Shown in pieces: positions 18,788-29,465 of a stretch of DNA of 64,000 nt; positions within the stretch are counted from its first letter, which is position 1, and each line of letters opens with the position of its first letter. This DNA is from Phytopythium helicoides (Eukaryota > Oomycota > Peronosporomycetes > Pythiales > Pythiaceae), in contig JANFNE010000004.1 in the NCBI GenBank assembly GCA_024867545.1, positions 1,426,001 to 1,490,000 of the forward strand, read 5' to 3'. Under the pieces are notes generated by a model. The model did no database searches. It was not told the origin of the DNA and saw only the letters and a list, made by a program, of their open reading frames with translations. The position numbers were made by a program, and so were the translations under genes.

Positions 18788-19888
18788 CGGTAGACTGTTG
18801 TTCAAATACATGTGACCTTCTTTTTGGATTGGGAATTCCTTGGCCGCACAGATTCATAGTTAAAGAACCAACAATAACCTGATGTCCAATGCTCGTTAGC
18901 TACTATCGAGGTACGATCAGCAGTGTTCCGCGATTAATGCAAGTGAAATGCTTGATTGACTCGAGATCACAGAAAACCGAAAATACGGCAGACTGGCAAC
19001 ACACGGATGTGAATTGTGAATAGGTGGAAGAACTGAAGTCTTACGGCAGCTTTCCTCTGTGAACGTCAAGTCCCTAGCGATGAATCGTTTTCTCTCTGGT
19101 GACAGAGCTCTCCATGTTACTAGAGTGAAGATACGTGGTCGGAAATAACAACGGGATGCACTGATCCTCGAAAATCTCCCACTGCCAGCGGCGGTGTTCA
19201 CGACCAGCCTCTCGGACCTCATATTCAATTTCAAGAGTAATTCTGGCTATGGATCACGTTAGTCGTATAGACTATCCCGCAGAGCTCCACGCACGGCTGC
19301 TGATCCAAACTCAACGAGTCAATTCCCAAATAATTCCTCCACAAGGGTCTTGGCTATAATACTCCCACGGACAGCAAAGATCGCAAGGATCTCTTGAAGT
19401 CGGTGTTCTTGCAAAACTTACCTAGTTCCGACAGTTGCTAGAACTGGTGATGAAGCGTTCTAGACGGATCTTGAGTGAATCCGACGTACTTATGATCTTT
19501 CTGAGCTTGGAGGATGCAAACGTAGTAGATCGGAAACCTGGCTTGATTGGCGCTCTCGTCCAGGAGTTTGCTATCGTTTTGTCGAGACGTTTTTGATTCT
19601 TGCTTTCTTGTGGTCGTGCGCGAAACAACTGTCATCGTTTGGGGGTTTGGAGTGCTGTCCATTGGCTGGAGTCGTTTAAAAAGTGAGAATTTGGAATTGA
19701 ATGCAAGACAGAGTAGAACATTTCACATGAAGAACAGGGAATGTGCTGCGAGTATGATTCCGAAAAAAGACTCGTGATCCATCATCAGTCAAATGTTGCA
19801 TTTCGAATCATATTCGTGGTTGGGATGTCTTTATCAACGTTGCTGCCTCCAAAAGCTAGAGGTATCCTACCAACACCTATGCACCTCT
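18788..19888. other. Spacer without recognised gene
   Basis: 1.1 kb between the 613-residue gene and the convergent hydrolase gene. Only short unrelated frames are present. I see no RNA gene or repeat. Confidence 0.5.
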
Positions 19889-20782
19889 TTACAACTGAAG
19901 TACCTCGCGAATGCGCTTCGCGATGTACTCGACATCCGTCTCGAGCGCAAAGTGACCAGTCTCAAGAAACTCAACCACAGCCTTCGGGTTGTCGCGCTTG
20001 AAGGCTTCGGCACCCGCCGGGATAAAAAAACCATCGTACTTTCCCCAAATGACGAGCGTCGGCACCTGCGTCTCACGGAAGAATCGTTGAAACTCAGGAT
20101 AAAGCTTCACATTGTTTTGGTAGTCGTAGACCAAATCAAGCTGAATGTCTTTCCCACCAGGACGCTCAAAGAGCAGCGTGTCGAGGTGGTAGCTTTCGGG
20201 TGAAATGAGGTCGAGCTTGTCGGCAGGCACACCGTGTTCGTATTGCCAACGTGTTCCTTCAAAGCTCAGCACATTGTCGTGCACGACTTGGCGGTTTGTG
20301 GCGGAGCCGTCAGCCCAGTAGGCGCGAATGGGGGTCCACGCCTCTCCGAGACCTTCCTCGTACGCGTTGCCGTTCTGCGACACGAGTCCTGTCACGCGTT
20401 CGGGATGAGCGAGTGCCAGTCGGAGGCCGACTGGAGCACCGTAGTCGAACACGTAAATGGCGTACGAAGTCAAGTGGAGAGCATCTACGAACGCCTCGAG
20501 GGTCTTAGCGAGGTTGTCGAATGTGTAGACGTATTGACGCTCGGCGGGGACTCGCGTGACACCGAAGGCAGGGAGGTCAGGCGCAATGATGTAGTACTTG
20601 TCAGCCAGCAACGGAATGAGCTCTCGGAACTGGAAGGACGACGTAGGGTACCCGTGGAGCAGCAGAAGGGTGGGGAGTTTCTTGTCTCCAGCCTCGCGGT
20701 AGAAGACGTCTACGCCGTCGGCCTTGACGAATCGGTGGTGGACGGGGACGTAGGAGTTGGTGCTGGCGTAGGTGGGGCTCAT
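19889..20782 (-). CDS. Alpha/beta hydrolase (epoxide hydrolase / haloalkane dehalogenase-like)
   Basis: 297-residue soluble hydrolase. The HGxP oxyanion motif is LLHGYPTSS (about 42-49), the nucleophile D113 lies in FDYGAPVG, the acid is probably D250 in WGKYDGFF and the base H277 in ETGHFALE. An Asp nucleophile followed by G-x-P places it with epoxide hydrolases and dehalogenases and away from Ser esterases. The length fits that group. The frame is open 45 codons upstream, but the ATG at 20782 is preferred because an Inr-like motif (TCACTCTTCGATTTCC, minus strand) lies at 20845-20860, only about 65-80 bp away. No signal peptide, so cytosolic. The substrate cannot be predicted. Confidence 0.9.
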   Translation of the reverse strand: MSPTYASTNSYVPVHHRFVKADGVDVFYREAGDKKLPTLLLLHGYPTSSFQFRELIPLLADKYYIIAPDLPAFGVTRVPAERQYVYTFDNLAKTLEAFVDALHLTSYAIYVFDYGAPVGLRLALAHPERVTGLVSQNGNAYEEGLGEAWTPIRAYWADGSATNRQVVHDNVLSFEGTRWQYEHGVPADKLDLISPESYHLDTLLFERPGGKDIQLDLVYDYQNNVKLYPEFQRFFRETQVPTLVIWGKYDGFFIPAGAEAFKRDNPKAVVEFLETGHFALETDVEYIAKRIREVLQL

Positions 20783-20844
20783 GCTGTCTGATGGTTTGGG
20801 CAGTGGAAGCTCGAAAAAGCAGTAGTGGTTGTTGGGATCTCGTA

Positions 20845-20860
20845 GGAAATCGAAGAGTGA
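20845..20860 (-). promoter_or_regulatory. Inr/FPR core promoter of the alpha/beta hydrolase
   Basis: The minus strand reads TCACTCTTCGATTTCC, an oomycete-type initiator 63-78 bp upstream of the ATG. Confidence 0.65.
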
Positions 20861-21212
20861 GAAGATTGGAAGCGGTCTAGTCCGCCCCCATTTCGGGCTC
20901 GCTTTTCTTCTGATCACGCTGCTTGGACGTGTCGTCTAATCCAGGACGACCAACTGACTACCGAGCTCTTCCAGCAGTTTAATGCTGGTCGTCGTGACTA
21001 GCTGTTGTCGTGTGCGTGCATTGGCTCGAAAGCCTCTATGCGATCCTCCGTTTACGTGGCAGGCGCTCACGTCGCATCATTTTCCGCTTCAACGTCGTCG
21101 GTGGCGCACGAGTGCTGGTCACGCGTAATCTGCGCAAGTTGCCATTTGGTGTTGTCCACCCCACCGGCCAGTCGTCGCCCTTCCAGCAGATCGATCAATC
21201 CCATCGGAGACC
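20861..21212. promoter_or_regulatory. Divergent promoter region, hydrolase and tubulin cofactor A
   Basis: About 430 bp separate the two divergent ATGs. A GCATCATTTTCCGCTTC element near 21074-21090 is a plausible initiator for the rightward gene. A long plus-strand frame crosses this region but has no family resemblance and is probably leader sequence. Confidence 0.5.
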
Positions 21213-21592
21213 ATGGCCGAGCGCGCGCTCAAGATCAAGCTGGGGACGCTGCGTCGGTGCGTTTGGGCCCTGCTGGTGCTCCAAAATGCATATAAACGCT
21301 AAGTGTTTCGTCCTCGACCAGCGTCAAGAAGGACCTCGAGTTCTACGGCAAGGAGCACGCGGCCCAGCGCGCCAAGATCGAGGCCATGCGCGCTGCTGGA
21401 GCCGACGAGCATGACGTCCGCAAGCAGGAGGAGGTGCTGCTCGAGACCGAGACCATGTTGCCGGACTGCCAGTCGCGGCTGCGCGAGGCTGCGGCAGACC
21501 TGCGCGGCTTCCTGGATGCCCACCGCGGAGAGCTGGAGGGCCTCGAGACGCTCAAGGATGCGGACGAGCTGCTCGCGGCCGAAAAGCAGTAG
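21213..21592 (+). CDS. TBCA: Tubulin-specific chaperone A (tubulin cofactor A)
   Basis: Small helical chaperone that captures beta-tubulin during tubulin heterodimer assembly. Two exons, 21213-21256 and 21322-21592, separated by a 65-bp GT..AG intron. The join gives MAERALKIKLGTLRR|VKKDLEFYG and 104 residues, the family's usual length. Diagnostic wording: LKIK.G.LRR.VKKDLE.Y near the start, then RKQEEVLLETETMLPDCQ.RL, matching the family's KKQ.E.L.E...M.PDC.RRL signature. The protein is nearly all coiled-coil helix. It is convergent with the kinase gene, 59 bp apart. Confidence 0.93.
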
Positions 21593-21651
21593 AACATCAA
21601 CACAACGCAAGGCAGAGCAGGGGAATACACGCGGGTTGTATGGCTTTGCTA

Positions 21652-24327
21652 CTAGAACTTGGGCGACGTCGGGCGCTCCGGAGACGGGTGCGCCGGCCGC
21701 TTGGCGAACGTCCGCTCGGGCGACCGCTGTCCGTTGGGCTTCTCGGGTGACAGGCTTGGCAGACTCACCTTTCCTGAAGATGATGACAACGCTAGCGCCG
21801 GCGTGAACACTGGAGACTCATCCTCCGCCATCGCCAAAGCTAGTGCCAGAGATGAACTTGACGAGATTGGAGGCGATAGCGGTCGCACCCCAGCGGAGGG
21901 AGACGTCCCACCGTTCGCTGCGCCACCAAAGTCCAGTGCGCCAGTCGAAAGGCACGTCGGCGACTCTGAAACCAAGCGGATCGAGTTCATCGATGGCGCT
22001 GAGCTCGTGGAGAAGGACTTGATCTTGCTCGGTGAAGGTCGCCGACCGAGCGGAGACGAGCCTCCTCCACCTCCTATTACGACACAGTCGTCCGGGTCCA
22101 AATGCATTGGCGCAGTCTGCTGATGCTGCAGATGCTGATGATGCGGATGAAGAAATTGCCGGTGTGAACTCGGAGAGTGATCCAATTGCGGCTGATGCTC
22201 ACCGTAAGTAGCCATCAGGCTTGTATCTGTAGTAAACCATGCATGGTCGAGCATCTGGTGAATAGAGAACCGCTCGGCTGGACGCTCTGCTAGCAGTGAC
22301 AGTAACAAGTGCCGCAGCTTACTAGAGTACGTCCATTTTGGACCGTTGCAGAACTCTCGCGTCCGATCTAGACCCTGCAAATTGGCTAGCACAGTTAGGA
22401 GTTGTGTGTTGAGGCAACTGTAAAAAGCGCTACGCACGGATCGAATGCATTCCGCGAAGCGCTCGTGGTCCTTCAAAATAGAAAGCTCATAGATCGTCAT
22501 CCAGTCGGTTGAGAAGGCGGTGTTCCCCAGCACAAGCTGAAGTACCAATGCACGGTTAGTGATTGCTACCACGAGGTTACTCGACAAGTGCTGCAGCATA
22601 CCTCTAGCAGGATGCAACCCACACTCCATACATCGGCTTTGAAGCCGTCATAGTTATCCGATAATAGCATCTCAGGAGCAAAAAACCCAGGACTTCCGCA
22701 GAAATCTCGAAGTGTGTCGTGGTCCTGAGTTACTGCTTTGGTACACAGCCCGAAATCAATGAGCTTGACTAAAGGTGGCCCAACGAAGCTTCCACTTCCA
22801 CTGTTGCCAACGTCTTCTCCGTCGTCGGGCGAATACAAAATATTCTCTCTATAAAGCATGCAATGCTCATAGTCAGTCTTAATCCGCCAAAAGCGAGCCT
22901 CCACCGCTATGCAACCAAAGGTACGCACGATTACGTACGGCTTGAGGTCTCGATGACAGTAGTTATGCCTGTGTAAAACACTGACCGCTTGAGCTACGCG
23001 CAGCATCAGCGGCTTAATCACCTTTTCGTCAATGCCGATTTGATGTGCGCCAAAGAACTCAAAAAGGTCTTTTCCTCCCCGTTCCGTGATGAGATATACG
23101 TGCTTTTTAGTGTGAATGACATCTTTGAGCCGCAGGATGCACGGATGATGGATAGATGGATCCGAAAGTGACGCGATTTCCGAGTTGATACGGTTGAGAG
23201 AGACGATATCGATGACTTTGTTCTTATCAATCGCCTTTACAGCAAGCGGCTGCGGATCACCCAATATTGTCGATGAGTATACAACCGCGTATTGGCCGTA
23301 GCCTAGAACCTGCTCGAGTGGATATGGCCCAACACAAGTTGGGGATTCATCGATCTGAGTCGATAACAATGGGATAGCACGCATGTCAGAATCACGAGCT
23401 GGTAGGTAGTCCCACAGCACCTTGCTGTGTGCGTCAGAAAGACGATCAAACTGCGTCTTGAGCTCTTGTACGTCTTCGAAAAATTGCTCTTGCTCCAGTT
23501 CCATGTGCTTGACACGCTGATTGGCATCGACTAGACTCTGCTTGAGCGACGCTATCTGATCGTTAAGCGACCGAATCTTTTTGTTTTTCTGAAGAGATAC
23601 AGTATAAACATGATAAACTTTACAGGACCTCAAGAAAAAAAGATTAATCATGCAGACTGACCTTGGAAATTTTCCTGATATACTGAGTGATGTCCTGGTC
23701 GATCGTGGAATTGTATTCTATCGCACTCCGAGTTAAACTAGTGCAGTCATCATGATTACTTGGCACGGAGGTGACGTTTTGAAGCCATCCAGCGAGCCCT
23801 TCATCAGTCATGTGTTTCCTTGTCAGTACCTGCGCCAAAATCCAAATCGCCCGTTCAAAAATCAAGTCAACCACTTTGAGCTCCTGAGTGCGCTTGCATA
23901 TATTGAATGCCCTTACAAGTTGGTTGGCTTGTAGTCGCTGCGGTTCCTATTGATGTTGTTAGCGTTATTCGACGTCAGATCCGTTCAAAGAGTGAAAGTG
24001 GTCCAACGACTTACGCTAGGAAGACTATCGATAACATCGACAGGGCGTGATGAAGCTATACACCAAGTTTATGAGAGATATGCTCAAGGAAATCTGCAGC
24101 ATCGAAGTTATCTATGTACCTTGTAGCGCGTGGAGGATCGCATCAAGATGTAGATCCGCACTATCTCTCGCTGCAAGCACTAGTACCTCCATGGTTACTC
24201 CAAGACTTTTGCACTTGAGGCGGACGCCTCCAACATGCACACCCGCTTCAACGACGGACACGTCGGAAAGCGAAGACACGTCGTGATGAAGGCGCCAGCG
24301 ATAATTATAGTGTCGCGCAAATCTCAT
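21652..24327 (-). CDS. Ser/Thr protein kinase, six exons, with N-terminal coiled coil and Ser/Pro-rich tail
   Basis: Predicted 771-residue kinase. Exons (minus strand): 24327-24120, 24055-24015, 23946-23662, 23588-22939, 22848-22602, 22536-21652. Introns are 64, 68, 73, 90 and 65 bp with GT..AG ends, and all phases close. The kinase domain begins near 265: Gly loop GYGQYAVVY (273-281), K296 in AVKAIDK, HRDLKPEN with D392, DFG with D426, APEML and DVWSVGCILLE. All catalytic residues are present, so it should be active. The layout resembles CAMK-like kinases. A coiled coil spans about 179-235. The tail after about 620 is His/Gln-, Gly- and Ser/Pro-rich with many SP sites (LSPEKPNGQRSPERT). The first exons (about 83 residues) rest on splice logic only and have no recognised domain. 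Confidence 0.82.
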
Positions 24328-24606
24328 CGTTCAAGCTAATCTTAGGATACAACGCAGAGAAAAGACACGTTCCGTTCCTGGATGCGCATCGTTCCGCTTC
24401 GATTTCTTGAGTTGCAGACATCAAAACTCGTGTGGTCGAAATTACAGAGCTATTGTTACAGCCGTTTGGTTGGCTCTACAGACCTGGATCCACCAGCTGC
24501 CAGGTTAACAAACCGGTTCATTCGTTTCCCCCCCAAAAGTTCATTGACAGTTTTCTCTTGTCGGATCCATCCCCACTGTGAACCCTCGCTATTCAACCTC
24601 AAAACT

Positions 24607-27501
24607 CTAGTTACCTCCATCATATCCTTGTAGATGCCAGAACTCTTCCAGCCGCGATAGAATGTCCATTGTGTTTTGCTTGAGAATCTTTCGGATCGCC
24701 ATCACGATCTCTTTGCCCGTGAACTCTGCTTCTTCATCAAACGCGTCCTGGAAGTGGAAGTAGATGTCGTTCATGAACTCCTTGAGTAGCTCACTCAGCG
24801 CCGCGTACTCTTGCTCATTCTTGACGGTTTGCATCTCACCCAGCTCATGCTCCTTTGCTGTCAGAAGCTCTTCTAAGTGCTGGCTTTCTGCCGCGTAGCG
24901 ATCGGCCTGGAGTTTCGCCGTCTTGAACTCGCCTTGGGCTTGTTGCAATTGCGCCTCCAGCTCTTGCACGCGCGAAACTTGCGCGGCTTGCGTCTGAGCC
25001 TTCTCGTTCTGGAACTGGAGCTGCTGAGTTTGTGCCTGACGCAGCTGTGATTTTAGTGACTCGCGCTCGACTTCCCATGCTGCCTTTTGAGCTGTAGCAT
25101 CGCTAAGCTGCGACTCGAGCGCCTTTTTCTCCGCCATTACTTTGCCTAATGCGTCCTGAGAATCTTGCTGGATTTGACCTTGCAGTTGGCGTTGAAGTTG
25201 CTCAAGCTGCTTGCGCGCATCTTCTTGTAGGCGAAGCTTTTCCTTTGCGAGCTGCTCCTCTTTCGAAGCCATTTCACTGCGGAGGTGAAAGTTCTCTTCC
25301 TGGTACATCAGCATCTGCTCCTGCGTATGGCTAAGCTGCTGCTGCAAGTTGCGCAGCTCCAGTCGGAATTTGTCCTGCTGTAGCTGGTTGTTGTTTTGTA
25401 ACTTGTCAAGAAGATTTCTGTTCTCCATCTGTAACGACTCGTGTTGACCTTGGAATTCTTCAACAGTGGACTCCAGATGAGTTACTGAATCTTGAAGGCG
25501 AGCGTTCAGCTCCTGGAGCTGGTCGCGCTGCGCAAGCGCTTTCTCCAAGCTCTTCAGTAGCGACGTCGATGAGTTGACTCCAGTACCACTAACAGAGGAC
25601 GAGGAAGCGGACAACCCAGTTGCGGAGCTGCTGAACAGTCCACCAGCGGCGGAGTACTTGCTCGGTTTGAATGAGCTCTGCATATTTAGGAGCCGGTCCA
25701 TCTTTGATTGAAGATCTTCTAGTCGGGACTCGATGGAAGTTGACGAACGTTGCAAGCGAGATATTCCGTTTTCTACCTCTCCTGGAATACCAGATGGGGC
25801 TCCAATCGAACGCGTTCCATACGGAGAAATTGCTGAGGAGAATGGCGCTGGTGGTGGCGGCAACGAGCTCGGAGGAGCAAATGACGTCGGAGAGAACGAT
25901 GGCACTAGCTCGAAGCTACTAGCTGGAGTCCAACGACTCGGCGTAGTCGTATTGGTAGGTGCTGCAGGTGTCGATAGCGAGCTTGGTAGGTTCAAAATGG
26001 ACGAAGCCGACTCGAAAGGGGTAGAACCAAGCCCAGGTTTCTCCCAAGGCTTGTAACCACTTGATCCCACTGATGACACTGACGGTGCTGACATCAGTGA
26101 AAGCGCCGGGGTTCGAGTCGGATTTGAGGCGGGTGCGGAGCTTACCGGGGAGCTGAAGTCCTCCGATTGCAGTTTCTTCTTGCTTTCTTCCAGCTCGCGA
26201 CGCAGCTTCTCCAAGTCGGATTGTTCTTTCATCAGCATTTCCATCTCAGATGATAACGCAGAGCTCACTGGGTCGTCAACGGGTGAATCGGACGACGGAA
26301 TTTCAAGTGACTGCTGCTTCAGGGGAGCGATGACTTTGGCTGCAAGCGACGAAGCGGGGGACACTGAACTTGATCGCTCCGGAGCCGTCTCATTCGTGGA
26401 TGTGTTGATTCGAGAGAGCGAATCTGCTCGTTCGCCAGGCAGCTGAAGGCCTGCCAGCAACACTGGGACGTACCCAGGTGGCGGCGATGACGTTTGCTGG
26501 GCAAAGGAGGTACTAAGTCCATCAGCGGACGCTGTCGCAGCATCCTCCACAATGGCAGGCTGGTCCAACGAGTTGTGACGGCTTGCAATCCTGGAGTTGA
26601 GGCTGGCGATAAGTCCGGAAGTCTGAGATCCCGCGCGCGACAGACTCGCCATGCGCTTGATAAGGTCCGCGTGCTCTCCGGTCTGCTCGACCTCCTTTAC
26701 CTCTTCGTCAGTCTGCTTAGTCTCGCCCGCATCCGCTGCTGCCGCCGTTGCGCTAGCTCTGTTCGCCTTCTTGACCTTCACCAGCTCGATCTGCGCGATG
26801 AACCACTCCTGCGTGCTGGCGGCGATCACCGTGACGAGTCGCTTGCCTCCCTTCTGCATCCCCACGAGCGCCTCTGCTGCCAGCGCGCGCGCCAGCGGGT
26901 CCTGCTCCGCGGACGCGCTGTAGTCCACGAGCTTGATGCGCTTTACGTCGCTCCCAGTGGTGGCCTCTGCCGTCGGCTGCTGGGTGATTTCGAGCGGATT
27001 GGCCGGGAAGAAGCCTGTTCGCTCCTGCGCCGTCCCCTGCCAGCGCTGTAGCGCGACACCCGCGACGTCCCCAAGCTCGAGCGGTGCGGCGTCCGCCTTG
27101 CCGGGCGCCAGGTCATCCACGCTGACAAACAGCCGATCACCGCGCGAGGCCTTGAAGTACTTTTGCGCGTGCGCAGCCACGTGCGCGCGCACGAATGCTG
27201 CAGCCGAGAGGAAGGCGTCGCGCTCGGCAGCGGCGCGGAAGCGCAGCGAGTAGTTCTGCTGCTCGGCATCGTAGAAGGTGGCGTAGGTGTCGCCCTGCGG
27301 CGAGAAGCGCGTGGGGAGCGCCACGGCCGTCTGCAGCACCGGCTGCTTCTGCGCGTTGTACAGCAGCAGCGAGAAGGCGTCGCCGCCGCGCAGCAGCGCG
27401 CAGCCCAGCGCCGAGTCCGCCACCTGCGTGTACGCGCCGCCCTCGGCGTCGTAGCGGTACAGGTACACGGTGCTCGAGTGCAGCAGCGCCTCGTGGGCCA
27501 T
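24607..27501 (-). CDS. FKBP15-like protein (WH1-like + FKBP-like + long coiled coil)
   Basis: Single-exon, 964 residues. Residues 1-110 resemble the WH1-like N-terminus of FKBP15 (VYLYRYDAEGGAYTQVADSALGCALL, ATFYDAEQQNYSLRF). About 112-230 form an FKBP-like unit (GDRLFVSVDD..LELGDVAGVAL.., GKRLVTVIAAS). About 230-620 is a low-complexity Ser/Pro region. About 630-930 is one long Gln/Glu/Leu coiled coil, ending in a helical cap (MNDIYFHFQDAFDEEAEFTGKEIV) like FKBP15's C-terminus. FKBP15 is associated with the WASH complex on early endosomes; the same role here is inference. Several residues expected in an active peptidyl-prolyl isomerase are not obvious. The ATG at 27501 starts the WH1-like domain; an open stretch of 68 codons upstream has no domain. 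Confidence 0.8.
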   Translation of the reverse strand: MAHEALLHSSTVYLYRYDAEGGAYTQVADSALGCALLRGGDAFSLLLYNAQKQPVLQTAVALPTRFSPQGDTYATFYDAEQQNYSLRFRAAAERDAFLSAAAFVRAHVAAHAQKYFKASRGDRLFVSVDDLAPGKADAAPLELGDVAGVALQRWQGTAQERTGFFPANPLEITQQPTAEATTGSDVKRIKLVDYSASAEQDPLARALAAEALVGMQKGGKRLVTVIAASTQEWFIAQIELVKVKKANRASATAAAADAGETKQTDEEVKEVEQTGEHADLIKRMASLSRAGSQTSGLIASLNSRIASRHNSLDQPAIVEDAATASADGLSTSFAQQTSSPPPGYVPVLLAGLQLPGERADSLSRINTSTNETAPERSSSVSPASSLAAKVIAPLKQQSLEIPSSDSPVDDPVSSALSSEMEMLMKEQSDLEKLRRELEESKKKLQSEDFSSPVSSAPASNPTRTPALSLMSAPSVSSVGSSGYKPWEKPGLGSTPFESASSILNLPSSLSTPAAPTNTTTPSRWTPASSFELVPSFSPTSFAPPSSLPPPPAPFSSAISPYGTRSIGAPSGIPGEVENGISRLQRSSTSIESRLEDLQSKMDRLLNMQSSFKPSKYSAAGGLFSSSATGLSASSSSVSGTGVNSSTSLLKSLEKALAQRDQLQELNARLQDSVTHLESTVEEFQGQHESLQMENRNLLDKLQNNNQLQQDKFRLELRNLQQQLSHTQEQMLMYQEENFHLRSEMASKEEQLAKEKLRLQEDARKQLEQLQRQLQGQIQQDSQDALGKVMAEKKALESQLSDATAQKAAWEVERESLKSQLRQAQTQQLQFQNEKAQTQAAQVSRVQELEAQLQQAQGEFKTAKLQADRYAAESQHLEELLTAKEHELGEMQTVKNEQEYAALSELLKEFMNDIYFHFQDAFDEEAEFTGKEIVMAIRKILKQNTMDILSRLEEFWHLQGYDGGN

Positions 27502-27680
27502 GGTCCAGCAGCGCCTGTCTCGAGATCTGGTGTGGAGTATATGGGAAGTGCGGCTTTCCTTCAACTGCACAACGGGGAGAAGCATGCAGTCTCGCAGGGC
27601 AGCGGCGATGACGCCACTGGGAATGCAGGGGTATTGGGTGCTGAGGGTGCAATCGACTAAGCTGCGACGTGTGACGCGCA

Positions 27681-29465
27681 TCAAGTAGGCTGGGCTTTCA
27701 ACCACTTGAACTGGAAGCTGAAGTCGGCGCCAAGGTGCTCGAGAGCGTTCTGCACGGCGTAGAGCACCCAGGAGAGCAGCTTGGACTGGATCATCCCGTT
27801 CTGCGTTTCGAGCACGAAGCCCACCTGCCGCATGGGCGAGATCCCGATGATGCGGTGCAGCACGAGGCTAAGGACCAAAAGAGATGCGAGCTCGAGGCAG
27901 GCGTAGCCGAGCACACTGACCACCATGGAACGCAGTTGATGCTCATCAATGTTGGCAATGGTGGCGTAGAACTGACGATTGGGCAGGTGGTATTCGGCTG
28001 CTGTGTACAAACCTGCGAATCCACGAGTGAGAAATCGAAAAGGTTTTGAAAAGCCACATTACAAAGACGCACTGTAGAACACTGGAATGATGACCTCCGA
28101 GTACTCAGTGAGAATGACGAATTCAACTGTGAAGAGCAACCTCCTCGTTGCCAGTAGGTACTTGGCGCAGTCCTCTTTTGACAACGGAATCGCCAAATCC
28201 TGCGAAACACCACTTTCTGGAATATGAGTCAAGCTTGGACCCAACGCGCCCGGCAAAATTGCAGAGCTGCTTGTAAGATTTGGTGCCTTAATTGCCATCA
28301 TAGAAATATCGCAGATTTTGTTGCTGGATTTTGACGGAACAGTGTTAGGTCGGATGGTGGAATGCATTGTCTGGTGTGTCTGCTGGAAACCAAAACCCAT
28401 GGCGACAGCTCTCGTCTGCTCGACGCGTCCACTGATTGCTTTAGTTGATGAGAGTGCTGATAATGCAGTTGAGTTTTCTTTCGCCATGACTTGATCCAAT
28501 ACTACCGCGACCTCCAAGAAAGTCTTGGCTTGGAGAGGATGATTTTTTGGTAGTTTCTTCATCAGACGTTTGATAGGTGTGTATGCATTGTAGACATCAC
28601 TGACTGATATGCATCCTTGCGCGAAATCGATCAGCATGACAAACAGCGATGTAGATATGGTCGTCGCATTCTGCATCGCCAACGATACGTAGAGAGAGTT
28701 GAACGTGTCAATATTGAAGATTAACACTTCGGGCTTGAGGTCATCCATGCACCCGATAAACTTGGTCATGATGTTTTTTGCAGCGATCTTCATTAGCGGC
28801 ACTAGCGCAATATAGGGATTCTGATAGCTTGGAGGGATAGATTTGAATCCGTAGATGTAGATCGGATAAATCACAGTCAGAGTAAGTTCAGCGATGATCA
28901 CAGCAATGGCACGGTAGAAAGTGGTTCGAAGACCGGCATCTCGCATCAATTTCTTCCCAAAGAGTACTGCAAATACGACGCTGGCTCCAAACAAGAACGT
29001 AGGCGTTGCAGCAAGAAAGAAAAACGGAACCGGCAAGGAGATGTACCCGACGATGATGTAGTCGTAGGCAAGGCATATTGATGTAGTGGTGACGGACATC
29101 ACGACGGAGTCACGGCGGGTCATCTCAAGCTGCGGTGTTAAGCAGCGGATCTGCTCAAATATGCCACCCGTCAAAGGGATGACGATGAAGACAAGGCGAA
29201 TCCAAAGCACGTAATTTGCATCACGCCCAGCGCTTGGCTTGGCCAGCGGGGCTAGATCCATCAAGGTATTGTATAGGAGGCACGGGGCTGGTGTGAAAAA
29301 GCACCAAAAGAGGATTCGCCACCAAGATGTTCGTGTCGAGTGCGCGTGGAGGTTGCGAATCCGATCAAGCGAGTACTTGCCATGGAGCTCAACCTGAAAC
29401 CTAGATAATGCTGTGAGCACCCTTCGGACTGCCATGGAGACAACAGACACTGCCGTCACAATCAT
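27681..29465 (-). CDS. Polytopic membrane protein, family not recognised
   Basis: Two exons, 29465-28073 and 28012-27681, joined across a 60-bp GT..AG intron (phase 1) give 574 residues. Multiple hydrophobic segments are visible: near 50-70 (ILFWCFFTPAPCLLYNTL), 85-105, 120-160 (AYDYIIVGYISLPVPFFFLAA), 150-175, 185-205 (VIIAELTLTVIYPIYIYG) and 530-550 (LASLLVLSLVLHRIIG). Between about 290 and 430 is a soluble loop. The C-terminal part resumes helices before a short tail. An acceptor-like TTATTATCTTAG lies directly before the chosen ATG, so an upstream coding exon is possible; I found no convincing one. The gene precedes the FKBP15-like gene by 179 bp on the same strand. Function unknown. Confidence 0.75.
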
